Notes under the pieces: generated by a model
What the model saw: only the letters and a program-made list of their open reading frames with translations
The model's database searches: none
What the model was told of the DNA's origin: nothing
Source of the DNA: Candidatus Borrarchaeota archaeon
GTDB taxonomy: Archaea; Asgardarchaeota; Sifarchaeia; Borrarchaeales; Borrarchaeaceae
Assembly (NCBI GenBank): GCA_016840315.1
Contig: JAEOSO010000002.1
Location: forward strand, 1-40,714
Direction: 5' to 3'
Length of the DNA: 40,714 nt
Program-made: the position numbers and the translations under genes
Shown here: in pieces, positions 8,110-15,807 of the stretch
Numbering within the stretch: position 1 is the stretch's first letter
How the letters are laid out: each line of letters begins with the position of its first letter

Positions 8110-9687
8110 ATGGGACTCACAATGGGAAAGTTCGATCTACGAAAATTAAAAGCAGAGATTGAAAGGGATTATGAAAAGGCGTGGCTCATGTCTAAAAGCC
8201 TTTTGAAAGAAAATGGACGGCTTTTACATTTAAAACCACAGGGAAAACCTCATCCAATTTTTGTATTTATTGAAAGAGCGCGGCTTGCATTATTGAGACT
8301 AGGCTTTGAAGAAACTGTTTTACCTATGATTGTTGATGAAGGAACCATATTTCGAGAATATGGGCCTGAGGCAAGCCTGATTCTTGACCGTGTATTCTAT
8401 TTAGCAGGATTACCACGCCCAGATATAGGAATTTCCAAAGAAAAAATTCAAAGAATTCAGGAAATTATCCCAGGATTTGATAAGGTCTCTGGATTAAAAA
8501 AAATCTTTAGAGACTATAAGTCTAGTAATATTGAAGCTGACAATATGCTTGAAGTTATTGTCTCTAAACTAGGAGTGAAAGAAGCAGATGCTAGTAAGAT
8601 TATTGATTCTGTTTTCCCAGAATTGAAAAAACTTGAACCAATCCCTACAAAATTAACATTAAGAAGTCATACGACTGCGTTATGGTTTCCTGCGCTAGCT
8701 AAAATTCAATATCTACAATCTCTCCCAATTCAACTTTTTAGTATTGGTCCGAAGTTCCGAAGAGAACAGAAATTGGATAGAACTCATCTTTACTCAAGTT
8801 ATACAATCTCTTTTGTAATCATGGCTGAAATGACATTAGAAGATGGTAAGATTGTTGTTGAGGATTTTTTAAGAGAGCTTGGATATGAGACGGCGATTTT
8901 TACACGAAAACGAGTTACCTCAAAATATTACGCACCTCAAACAGAATCAGAAATATTTATTGAACACTCAAAGACAGGGGAACTCATTGAAATCGGGGAT
9001 CTGGGCTTTTATTCCCCGATAGCCCTTGCTAACTTCGGAATCGAATACCCGGTGTTTAATGCGGGCTTTGGAGTGGAACGATTTGTTATGATCGAAACTG
9101 GCGAAACTGACATCAGACGCCTTGTATATCCCTATTTCTACACTACTGACGATTTAAAAGATGAAGAAACCTTAAAGGGGATCAGATTAACTGAAACTCC
9201 AGAAACAGATCTTGGAAAAGAAATAATGGCTGCAATCATAACTACTGCCGAAGAACATAAAGATGATAGTTCTCCATCAAAGATATTAGCATGGGAAAAG
9301 CAACAAGGTTCTAAGCTTATACAAATCTATGTTTGGGAGCCTGATCCCGGTGTCAAACTATTGGGTCCTGCAGCTTTAAATGAGGTTTGGGTATCTGAAG
9401 GGAATATAATCGGTGTTATTCCTACCGAAAGGTTAAGGAAGGATGGTCTTCCAACAGGTATTCGATATTTGGACGCTGTAGCCGCAAAAACTGCTAAAGA
9501 AATAGAAGAACTGTTACAAAGGGGCAAGAGCGAGTATATTTTGCGAGTAAAAATGGTAAAAAATGCATCAGATATTAATCTAACAATAGAAGAACCAACA
9601 AGGAGAGCCATCTCATCAAAAGGGAAAAAAATTGATATTAGAGGTCCTACCTTTATCGGAATTCTTATGGAAGGGCATCAACCCTAA
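8110..9687 (+). CDS. sepS: O-phosphoseryl-tRNA(Cys) ligase (SepRS)
   Basis: Charges tRNA(Cys) with O-phosphoserine, the first step of tRNA-dependent cysteine synthesis; SepCysS then converts Sep-tRNA to Cys-tRNA. It is a class II synthetase related to PheRS alpha. Visible are the N-terminal FDLRKLKAEIERDYEKAW, motif 1 region (RARLALLRLGFEETVLPMIVDEG), motif 2 (FSIGPKFRREQKLDRTHLYSS, near residue 215) and motif 3 (ALANFGIEYPVFNAGFGVERFVMI), then a C-terminal tRNA-binding part. At about 525 aa it is full length. I chose ATG 8110 (MGLTMGKFDLRK) over the longer reading frame because the 20 codons upstream encode a Cys/Tyr-rich stretch not seen in the family and a purine-rich AAGGACAAGG precedes it. 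SepCysS and a normal CysRS are not in the window. Confidence 0.93.
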   Translation: MGLTMGKFDLRKLKAEIERDYEKAWLMSKSLLKENGRLLHLKPQGKPHPIFVFIERARLALLRLGFEETVLPMIVDEGTIFREYGPEASLILDRVFYLAGLPRPDIGISKEKIQRIQEIIPGFDKVSGLKKIFRDYKSSNIEADNMLEVIVSKLGVKEADASKIIDSVFPELKKLEPIPTKLTLRSHTTALWFPALAKIQYLQSLPIQLFSIGPKFRREQKLDRTHLYSSYTISFVIMAEMTLEDGKIVVEDFLRELGYETAIFTRKRVTSKYYAPQTESEIFIEHSKTGELIEIGDLGFYSPIALANFGIEYPVFNAGFGVERFVMIETGETDIRRLVYPYFYTTDDLKDEETLKGIRLTETPETDLGKEIMAAIITTAEEHKDDSSPSKILAWEKQQGSKLIQIYVWEPDPGVKLLGPAALNEVWVSEGNIIGVIPTERLRKDGLPTGIRYLDAVAAKTAKEIEELLQRGKSEYILRVKMVKNASDINLTIEEPTRRAISSKGKKIDIRGPTFIGILMEGHQP

Positions 9688-9712
9688 GAGATCAACTTAC
9701 AGAAAAGGAGTG

Positions 9713-10555
9713 ATGGCACTTTGGGAACTCCTAGTTAGAAGATCCCTATTTGTGTTAATGATCTTACTGAATTGGTGCTTAATTTTGACTGATAGAAACC
9801 TACGAACTTTTTCTCAAAATCTTTCAAATAGATTCCCAGCTAAAGTGGATATTTGTTCAATCGATCTCAATTCGCTTAGAAAAGAACAAAGTCTTCTTGC
9901 AAAAATGATTATTCTCGAAGACAAATTTGACGCCCCCGAAATTCTAGCAGGAGTAGATCTTTCATATAAAGAATCTAACTGTATTGTTGCTTACGTCGCG
10001 CTTAATTTTAAAACATTAGAAGTTTTAGAGTGCAGCGCTATAAAACACAAAGTTGTTTTTCCGTACATCCCTACTTTTCTTGCATATAGAGAAGGACCTC
10101 CCATCTTGGCGCTTCTGGAAAATCTGGAAAAAATAGATGCATTTCCCGATATTCTAATGATAAATGGTCATGGGATTGCTCATCCGCGCTTTTGTGGATG
10201 TGCATCTCATATAGGTATTCTTGCAAATATACCGACTATTGGTATTGCGAGTAAATTTTTGTATGGGATGTCTTCCGAAATACCCCTTAATGAGGGGTCA
10301 TATTGTCATGTAAACTATAGAGGTCAACGGGTGGGGGTGACTTTTCTTTCAAAAAAGGGCTGCAAGCCTATAATTATTTCACCAGGACATTTAATAACGC
10401 TTGAGAGTTGTCTAAAAATAGCACAGCAGTCATTAGGGGGTTATAAATTCCCAGAACCAATTAGGTTAGCTCATAAGTTTGCACAAGAAGGAAAAAAAAG
10501 CGTATGTAATATTACTGGTTCTTTCAACGCTCATAACGGTGGGTTTTCTCGCTGA
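9713..10555 (+). CDS. nfi: endonuclease V family protein with altered active site
   Basis: A homologue of endonuclease V, which cuts DNA or RNA near deaminated bases such as inosine. It aligns along its length with the Thermotoga enzyme: AGVDLSY (first catalytic Asp, residue 82 from this start), the wedge PYIP, FLAYREGPP (catalytic Glu, 127), GHGIAHPR, ASHIGI, PTIGIA, ISPGHL and PEPIRLAH. Two catalytic positions differ. The metal-binding Asp of the usual VDG/FDG motif is Asn here (MINGHG, codon AAT at 10163-10165), and the Lys of the usual VAK motif is Ser followed by Lys (IASK). Activity may therefore be reduced or changed. The start is uncertain: ATG 9713 or 9758 gives an unusually long hydrophobic N-terminus, and the true start may be further in. 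It follows sepS directly. Confidence 0.85.
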   Translation: MALWELLVRRSLFVLMILLNWCLILTDRNLRTFSQNLSNRFPAKVDICSIDLNSLRKEQSLLAKMIILEDKFDAPEILAGVDLSYKESNCIVAYVALNFKTLEVLECSAIKHKVVFPYIPTFLAYREGPPILALLENLEKIDAFPDILMINGHGIAHPRFCGCASHIGILANIPTIGIASKFLYGMSSEIPLNEGSYCHVNYRGQRVGVTFLSKKGCKPIIISPGHLITLESCLKIAQQSLGGYKFPEPIRLAHKFAQEGKKSVCNITGSFNAHNGGFSR

Positions 10556-10635
10556 TTTCGTAGGAACGAAAAGATTAAAAAAGAATGTCATTATTCCCCA
10601 GATAGAATGCGTCCAGTACATTATGGTGTTATAAG

Positions 10636-10830
10636 ATGATCATACCCGTTCGTTGTTTCACTTGTGGAAAAGTAATTGGAGATAAGTGGCTATTCTTCTC
10701 TCAGAAAATAAAACAAGGTGATTCTCCAAAAGACGTATTAGATGAATTAGGCGTAACGAGATATTGCTGTCGAAGAATACTTTTAAGTCACGTTGACCTA
10801 ATAGATGACATCCTACAACTAATGCGATAA
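10636..10830 (+). CDS. rpoN: DNA-directed RNA polymerase subunit N (Rpb10 homologue)
   Basis: A 64-residue zinc-binding subunit of archaeal RNA polymerase, equivalent to eukaryotic Rpb10; it helps assemble the D-L-N-P platform. The zinc site [12 protein letters not shown]...[19 protein letters not shown] is intact (Cys7, Cys10, then the CC pair). Length is standard. In most archaea rpoN follows rps9 in the rpoD-rpl18e-rpl13-rps9 operon; here it lies about 2 kb away on the opposite strand, upstream of the exosome genes, so the classical operon has been split. Confidence 0.95.
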   Translation: MIIPVRCFTCGKVIGDKWLFFSQKIKQGDSPKDVLDELGVTRYCCRRILLSHVDLIDDILQLMR

Positions 10831-11028
10831 ATTCTGAATGATGTAAGTAGGCAATATAATAGGAAAAAGTGCACTGTAAAAATAATGCAGATTTATATGG
10901 AGCCCTAGTGGCACTAATTCTGAGCAGAATACCCTCTCTCTATTCTAGATAAATGTTCAGTTCTTAAGTGTTGGAATGTATTTGAACGTAAATATGAAAT
11001 CATAGGATAGTAAAAAGGAGGAGAAGAA

Positions 11029-11838
11029 ATGGTAGATAAAAATCAGGTACCACCCGTTAAACTTATGTCTGATAAAGGTACCCGAATTGACGGTCGTAAA
11101 TTTAATGAATTAAGACCAATTCATATGGAGATTGGGGTGCTTAAAACGGCTGATGGATCAGCCTATGTAGAGCAAGGAAGAAATAAAATCTATGCGGCAG
11201 TATATGGCCCAAGAGAGTTACATCCGCGTCATTTAGCACTTCCCGATAAGGCTCGTGTAAGATGCATCTATCGAATGGCAACTTTCTCAGTAGAAGGCAT
11301 CCAATTTCTTGAAATTGCCTGCTGAAATGAAAGAAAAAGCCCTGCTCCAAGTAGAAGGGAACATGAATTATCAATGGTCATTCGAGAATCATTAGAGCCT
11401 GCCATTTTTTCCATCATGTTTCCTCGAACCGCTATTGATATTTATATCGAAATTGTGCAGGCGGATGGTGGAACTCGATGTGTTGGCATCATTGCTGCAT
11501 CTTTAGCTCTTGCAGATGCAGGAGTACCATTAAAAGATTTAGTAGCAGGATGTGCGGCTGGAAAAATTGACGGTACGCTTGTTTTAGATCTCAATGACAC
11601 TGAAGATAAATGTGGTGAGGCGGATCTTCCTCTTGCATTTATGCCTCGAACAAAAGAAATTACGTTGCTTCAAATGGATGGCTCACTTTCGCCAGAAGAA
11701 TTCAAAGATGCCACAAATTTGGCTATAACTGGCTGTGAAGAAATTTACGAAATGCAAAGAGAGACATTGAAGAAAAAATACGCAGAAAATCGTGATGAGA
11801 TAAATTCTGAAAAAACTACAACCAAAGAAGGTGACTGA
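11029..11838 (+). CDS. rrp41: exosome 3'-5' exoribonuclease subunit Rrp41, interrupted by a 33-nt insert with a stop
   Basis: Catalytic RNase PH-like subunit of the archaeal exosome, which degrades or tails RNA from 3' ends as a hexamer with Rrp42. The 5' part ([56 protein letters not shown]) and the 3' part ([55 protein letters not shown]-like [26 protein letters not shown]) are both well conserved and in the same frame. Between them an insert of 33 nt (about 11295-11327) adds a foreign segment ending in TGA at 11323-11325. Without it the protein would be 258 aa, normal for Rrp41. GGAGGAG upstream of ATG 11029 is a strong ribosome-binding site. The gene overlaps or abuts rrp42. Either RNA splicing removes the insert or the gene is broken; the intact downstream sequence argues against a pseudogene. 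Confidence 0.85.
11282..11333 (+). other. candidate 33-nt mRNA intron (about 11295-11327) with bulge-helix-bulge-like fold
   Basis: Excision of 11295-11327 (or 11294-11326) joins GTA-GAT-GAA-AGA and gives FSVDERK; excision of 11296-11328 gives FSVEERK. Both match the Rrp41 consensus. The flanks pair: CTTTC 11282-11286 with GAAAG 11329-11333, then a 3-nt bulge AAT (11326-11328), then TCAGTAG 11287-11293 with CTGCTGA 11319-11325 (one G-T pair), a 5' bulge around AAG 11294-11296, and an inner hairpin with ATTT 11304-11307 against AAAT 11312-11315 and the loop CTTG. Canonical archaeal bulge-helix-bulge spacing is 4 bp; here the central helix is 7 bp in the in-frame register, or 4 bp with a 35-nt out-of-frame excision, so the motif is relaxed. 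Not verified experimentally. Confidence 0.6.
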
Positions 11839-11839
11839 A

Positions 11840-12643
11840 ATGGTTAAATCTGCGAAAATACTTTCTGAAATAGAACAAAACTACATTGAAAAACTAGTAA
11901 ATAAAGGTACGCGTATTGACGAGCGTTCGCTAGACAGTTATAGGGATATTACAATAAAGACAAATGTTATTGAAAAAGCGAATGGTTCAGCCGATTGTAC
12001 TTTAGGTAATACCAGAGTGGTTGTAGGAGTTAAACTTGAATTGGGCACACCCTTTCCTGATATGCCCGATGAGGGCGTAGTTACCGTAAATGCTGAACTT
12101 GCACCAATTGCTTCACCTTTCTTTGAAAGTGGACCTCCCACAGAAGTAGGCATTGAATTAGCGCGAGTCGTCGACCGAGGTGTGAGACAATCAAAAGCTG
12201 TTGATACAAAAAAACTATGTATTCTCAAAGGCGAGAAAGTATGGATTGCTTTTGTCGATATTTATGCTTTAGATCATGATGGAAATCTTATTGATGCATC
12301 TGCTTTGGCTGCTATAGCGGCTCTTTTAACAGCAAAAATGCCGAAGGTAGAGATCACAAAGGATAAAGAAATTCGTCTTCTTGAAGAAACAACGCCTCTT
12401 CCCGTAGTTGATCGTCCTATCGCAGTCACCCTAGCAAAATTAAATGGCGCTATTATAGTAGATCCTTGTCTTAAAGAAGAATTTGCAATGAGAGGGCGAA
12501 TAACATTCACATTCACTGAAGAAGGAAATCTTTGTGCTTTACAAAAAGGAGGAAATGGAACCTTCTTGCAATCTGAAATATCAGATGCCTTTGATAAAGC
12601 TAGAAATATTGCATCTCAGTTACGACAATTTTTACCCAAATAA
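11840..12643 (+). CDS. rrp42: exosome complex structural subunit Rrp42
   Basis: The non-catalytic RNase PH-like partner of Rrp41 in the archaeal exosome ring; it helps form the RNA-binding surface at the active site. Family landmarks are NKGTRIDERSLDSYRDI, ANGSADCTLGNTRVVVGVK, VTVNAELAPIASPFFESGPP, VDRGVRQSKAVD, LCILKGEKVW, DIYALDHDGNLIDASALAAIAAL and VTLAKLNGAIIVDP. Length (267 aa) is normal. I prefer ATG 11840 to the GTG at 11831, because AAGGTG lies at proper spacing upstream; with this start the gene begins 1 nt after the rrp41 stop, so the two are co-translated. The usual upstream partners rrp4 and SBDS are not adjacent here. It converges with rps9, 62 nt away. Confidence 0.93.
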   Translation: MVKSAKILSEIEQNYIEKLVNKGTRIDERSLDSYRDITIKTNVIEKANGSADCTLGNTRVVVGVKLELGTPFPDMPDEGVVTVNAELAPIASPFFESGPPTEVGIELARVVDRGVRQSKAVDTKKLCILKGEKVWIAFVDIYALDHDGNLIDASALAAIAALLTAKMPKVEITKDKEIRLLEETTPLPVVDRPIAVTLAKLNGAIIVDPCLKEEFAMRGRITFTFTEEGNLCALQKGGNGTFLQSEISDAFDKARNIASQLRQFLPK

Positions 12644-12705
12644 CTTCGTTTATACAATCATTTTCGCCCTTTTTGGGGCCTCTTTAGCGCATCGTATATC
12701 TGATA

Positions 12706-13110
12706 TTACCGATAGGATTTCTGGAATCGCCGTCTAGCACCCCTTCCACCAAATTTTTTAGGTTCTTTTCTGCGAGCATCTGATACAAGAAGTGTTCGAT
12801 CGTACTCTAGGAACTTTCGTTTTATTTCAGATTTATCGGTCCACTCTAATATGGCTTTTGCTAAGGCAGTTCTAACGGCTTCCGTCTGTCCCATAATCCC
12901 TCCTCCTCTAACATCTACGTTTATATCTATTTTATTGATAATTTCTGGTCCAACAAGAAGTACAGGTTCCATGACTTTCCATCTACATAACTCTGGTTCG
13001 AATATTTCTAAAGGAATCTTATTTATTCGTATTTTACCGTTACCTGGTCTGATTATAGCCCGTGCAATCGCAGTTTTCTTTTTTCCTGTTGTCAATATCA
13101 CTTTGGTCAT
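12706..13110 (-). CDS. rps9: small ribosomal subunit protein S9 (uS9)
   Basis: Ribosomal protein uS9, whose C-terminal tail reaches the P-site tRNA. Visible are TGKKKTAIARAIIRPGNGKIRIN at the start, DVRGGGIMGQTEAVRTALAKAIL in the middle and the basic tail DARRKEPKKFGGRGARRRFQKSYR with the conserved final Lys-Tyr-Arg-type ending. Length of 134 aa is typical for archaea. The stop of rpl13 is 1 nt upstream of its ATG and GAGGGAT precedes it, so it is the last gene of rpoD-rpl18e-rpl13-rps9. In most archaea rpoN follows directly; here the operon ends convergently with rrp42. Confidence 0.96.
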   Translation of the reverse strand: MTKVILTTGKKKTAIARAIIRPGNGKIRINKIPLEIFEPELCRWKVMEPVLLVGPEIINKIDINVDVRGGGIMGQTEAVRTALAKAILEWTDKSEIKRKFLEYDRTLLVSDARRKEPKKFGGRGARRRFQKSYR

Positions 13111-13111
13111 G

Positions 13112-13552
13112 TTAATCCCTCTTTAAAGGCGACCATCCAATCTCTTTACATATTTCGGAGAGATAGACTTTTTTTCGCGTTGTCTTACATTCAATCTTAG
13201 GGAAAGGTTCTTGTTGGGCCTCTTTAAGGTGGTTTGGTGTGCCTATATATACTTTTAATCGTTTATATGCAGTTCTTCCACGAGGTGTATCCCAAGGTAT
13301 CATTCCACGTATTATACGACGAAGTAATCTATCCGGCATACGTGGATGAAATGGTCCTTTCCACGGAGCTGTTGCAGTCCTTATTTGTAACCTTCTTTTA
13401 AATTTATTTAGTATACTCTTCCGATCACCAGTGATGATACTTTTTTCTGCATTAATAATGCTAATATTGTCACCAAGGAGTAGTCTTTTCGCTACTAAAC
13501 TTGATAAACGCCCCAGTATTTTATTTTCCGCGTTTATGACCAATTCATTCAT
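13112..13552 (-). CDS. rpl13: large ribosomal subunit protein L13 (uL13)
   Basis: Ribosomal protein uL13, an early assembly protein on 23S rRNA. The start MNELVINAENKILGRLSSLVAKRLL is the usual one for archaea, so I place the start at ATG 13552 with GGTGG upstream; the frame is open further upstream (to 13678) but that part overlaps rpl18e and is not L13-like. Conserved elements are INAEKSIITG, PWKGPFHPRMPDRLLRRIIRGMIPWDTPRGRTAYKRLKVYIG and the C-terminal extension. Length of 146 aa is normal. It lies between rpl18e and rps9 in the same operon. Confidence 0.95.
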   Translation of the reverse strand: MNELVINAENKILGRLSSLVAKRLLLGDNISIINAEKSIITGDRKSILNKFKRRLQIRTATAPWKGPFHPRMPDRLLRRIIRGMIPWDTPRGRTAYKRLKVYIGTPNHLKEAQQEPFPKIECKTTRKKVYLSEICKEIGWSPLKRD

Positions 13553-13611
13553 TTTAAACCACCGAAAGGAGATTCCGCACATTATGAGGTAGTTAACTAT
13601 ATTCGTCTTGA

Positions 13612-13983
13612 TTATGTTATAACCTTTAAATCCGATCCTTTTGGATTTTGTTTTATCAATTCTTTCAGAGTAAGACATTTACCACCAATAGAGAGTATTT
13701 TTTCTCTTGCATGCCGAGAAAAATTTAAAGCAGCAATAGTAACATGATGTAAGAGTTTACCAGTGGATAATACTTTTCCTGGAACGATTATTACATCGTC
13801 CTTTTTCGTAAGTCGACTAATTTTACTAAGATTGACCTGAACGCTCCTTCTTCGAGATCTTTGTAAATGATTGTCGATATCCTTCCATATTTTTGCATGC
13901 CATTTATGTGCACTTCTACGAAGGTATCTTCTAATAGATTGTACATTAGGATTAGTTGGACCTGTAGATTTCACCTTTTTCAC
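13612..13983 (-). CDS. rpl18e: large ribosomal subunit protein L18e (eL18)
   Basis: Archaeal/eukaryotic-specific ribosomal protein eL18, related to bacterial L15. Recognised by GPTNPNVQSIRRYLRRSAHKWHAKIWKDI, NLSKISRLTKKDDVIIVPGKVLSTG and ITIAALNFSR-type VTIAALNFSRHAREKI. The length of about 123 aa is typical. The start is a GTG; the one at 13983 overlaps the end of rpoD by 32 nt, and a second GTG at 13974 with AAGGTG upstream is equally likely. Either way it is translationally coupled to rpoD. Confidence 0.95.
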   Translation of the reverse strand: MKKVKSTGPTNPNVQSIRRYLRRSAHKWHAKIWKDIDNHLQRSRRRSVQVNLSKISRLTKKDDVIIVPGKVLSTGKLLHHVTIAALNFSRHAREKILSIGGKCLTLKELIKQNPKGSDLKVIT

Positions 13984-14803
13984 CTTCTTGAATTAATTTT
14001 ATTTCTTCTTTGAATGTTTCTGCTTTTTCTTGGAGTATTTCCACTGCCTTCTTAACAATTTTTTCGGGAGGTAACGCTCCAGTTGATTCTAAAGCAAATG
14101 CAAAAATTCTGTTGTCCCATCGTACTTCTATTGCATTAAAATCACATGTATCCTCGCATAGTTTGCATAAAATACAATCTAGCATGTTTTGAATTAACAG
14201 TCTGTTATCTTCAATTTTAAGTATGTTTTTTGGACAACTTTCTACGCAATCACCACATACCGTACATTCCTGTGTGTTCAGATCGATAATTGGGATGTAT
14301 TTATAGGAGCAAGTCGAAACGGGTTGCCATTTTGCATGTGTTTTTCCCTTTCCTAATTGAGCAATTGCTTCTAATTCTATGCGTTGACTTTTTGCAAGTT
14401 TAACAAGAGGTATTAAATCATTTACTGGGATAACTTCAGGATCTTGTGAAACTAGATCCCCTGAATAAATGATTACAGTATCATCTTGCGTATCTATTTC
14501 TTTAGCCTCTTTAACTAAAGTCAGGGTTACAGAGCACCTAGGACAATTAGTTCCTCCGCATCCGCAATCCTGTGGTAATACAAAGGATTCGAGATCAGTT
14601 TTAAGCGGTATTAATCCAAGTCTATGAGAAAGTATTTCGTCATATAACGCGGAGGTGTTTTCTATAATGATAACATCTTCTATAGCGAGAGTTGGAACCT
14701 CCGCTATTATAATCCTTCTGAGAGCATTTGCAAAAGAGGCATCCACATCTTCCAGTATAAATCGTAATATATCTGGTGTCTGTTCAAGTATTTGGACATT
14801 CAT
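13952..14803 (-). CDS. rpoD: DNA-directed RNA polymerase subunit D (Rpb3/alpha homologue) with two Fe-S cluster motifs
   Basis: The assembly platform subunit of archaeal RNA polymerase. The alpha-like part is shown by DASFANALRRIIIAEVPTLAIEDV and ILSHRLGLIPLKTD. A small zinc-like Cys cluster CGCGGTNCPRC follows. The inserted ferredoxin-like domain has two complete motifs, CTVCGDCVESCP and CILCKLCEDTC, so two [4Fe-4S] clusters are expected, as in methanogen-type D subunits; many other archaea have lost one or both. The C-terminal dimerisation part (FAFALESTGALPPEKIVKKAVEIL) is intact. At 283 aa it is full length. ATG 14803 has GGTGAGAT upstream. It is the first gene of the rpoD-rpl18e-rpl13-rps9 operon; the usual upstream genes rps13-rps4-rps11 are absent. 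Confidence 0.96.
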   Translation of the reverse strand: MNVQILEQTPDILRFILEDVDASFANALRRIIIAEVPTLAIEDVIIIENTSALYDEILSHRLGLIPLKTDLESFVLPQDCGCGGTNCPRCSVTLTLVKEAKEIDTQDDTVIIYSGDLVSQDPEVIPVNDLIPLVKLAKSQRIELEAIAQLGKGKTHAKWQPVSTCSYKYIPIIDLNTQECTVCGDCVESCPKNILKIEDNRLLIQNMLDCILCKLCEDTCDFNAIEVRWDNRIFAFALESTGALPPEKIVKKAVEILQEKAETFKEEIKLIQEGEKGEIYRSN

Positions 14804-15249
14804 AACAATATCTCACCGAAGTAAACCCTTGAAGGAAGGGTTGCTAATAAATGTATGCGCCTTTTATTGGCTTATTAATGTTGAGATATACAGCTTTTGA
14901 ATTCTTTTTCTTTAAGAAAGGAGATTTTTTGATTCGCCTATTCGCATCTTGGTAGCAAGCAAAAAAGATTTATAACTTTTTCTTTTCTGACTAAGCCTGC
15001 AATATAGGTAATAGGCACTTACTTAAACGAAAGTTCTCTAAGGTTTTTTCCTTTCATTTCGTTCTTAATTGGCATAGTGTCTTCTTAAAACTTTAACCGA
15101 GTGATTTGTTTTTTAATTTCGTTTTCGTTAGAGCAGAAGTTGTGAATGTAGATCTCGACATATTTGTAGTCCAGGAAAGATGTGAAAGCTGGCACACAAA
15201 AACGCGGACTTTAAATAAACCACTATCAAAAGTCAGTGGTGAACAGGTA
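14804..15249. other. intergenic region between divergent rpoD and GTPase genes
   Basis: About 446 nt without a gene that I can support. The part next to rpoD should carry its promoter. The frame of the GTPase stays open back to 15106 (48 extra codons, beginning with a Phe/Val-rich stretch), so a longer GTPase N-terminus is possible but looks unlike the family. I see no RNA gene or repeat here. Confidence 0.5.
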
Positions 15250-15807
15250 ATGGGAGTTACACAGCTATCTACTACCAAGGTTACTAGTGTACAAGAAAAA
15301 GTGAAGAAATTTTTATTAATGGGTCCCGCAGGGGCTGGAAAAAGTACTTTCGGGGTCTGTCTTGAATGTAAAGTTGAAGAGATTGCAATTAATTCTACTG
15401 GCATGTATATTCCTACTCCAGGAGTTGCTTTTTACAAAGTACCGTTGAAAAATGGCAAATGTTATGTTAACTGGGAATTGGGAGGACAACAGCGGTATCA
15501 GCCGCTATGGAAACTATGGTGGAAAGGTGCAAGTGGCGCTTTTTTAATCATTGATGCCTCTAATAAGGAAAGTTTATCGGTTGCCAAAAACATACACCAG
15601 TTAATTGTAGTGGAATTACGTTTACCTTATGTGGTGTGTGCCAATAAACAGGATCTTCCCAATTCTTTGTCTCCTGAAGTGATTGCTAATCAGTTAGAAA
15701 TTAACGATCATACATTAATATTTCCTACCTCAGCGTTAGCCGGTGACAATGTAAAAGAAGCTTTTCTGGAGTTAGTTCAAAGAACGGAAAGAGGGTGTGA
15801 GTTGTGA
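15250..15807 (+). CDS. Arf-like small GTPase
   Basis: A single-domain GTPase of 185 aa. Motifs, numbered from ATG 15250: P-loop GPAGAGKST (25-33), switch I TPGVAF (Thr56), switch II WELGGQQ (75-81, the Arf pattern WDxGGQ with Glu for Asp), NKQDLP (132-137, the Arf signature) and SAL (161-163). It has no lipidation Cys at the C-terminus and no N-terminal Gly in second-residue context beyond MG, which could allow but does not prove myristoylation. The start is supported by GGTGAACAGG upstream. Its stop overlaps the longin-like gene by 4 nt (GTGA), so the two are translated together, as is common for GTPases with their longin or roadblock regulators. It opens a four-gene cassette with the corrinoid methyltransferase genes. 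Confidence 0.85.
   Translation: MGVTQLSTTKVTSVQEKVKKFLLMGPAGAGKSTFGVCLECKVEEIAINSTGMYIPTPGVAFYKVPLKNGKCYVNWELGGQQRYQPLWKLWWKGASGAFLIIDASNKESLSVAKNIHQLIVVELRLPYVVCANKQDLPNSLSPEVIANQLEINDHTLIFPTSALAGDNVKEAFLELVQRTERGCEL

Noticed and set aside
11323-11325. TGA in rrp41 as a selenocysteine codon
   Set aside because: Read-through would insert about 11 extra residues into a tightly conserved loop of Rrp41, and no such selenoprotein form is known to me. Exact restoration of the consensus by removal of 33 nt is the better explanation.
11293-11331. Ribosomal bypassing between two GAA codons in rrp41
   Set aside because: A hop from GAA 11293 to GAA 11329 would skip 36 nt and leave the protein one residue short of the consensus (FSVERK). 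Possible in principle because a hairpin lies between, but less consistent than a 33-nt excision.
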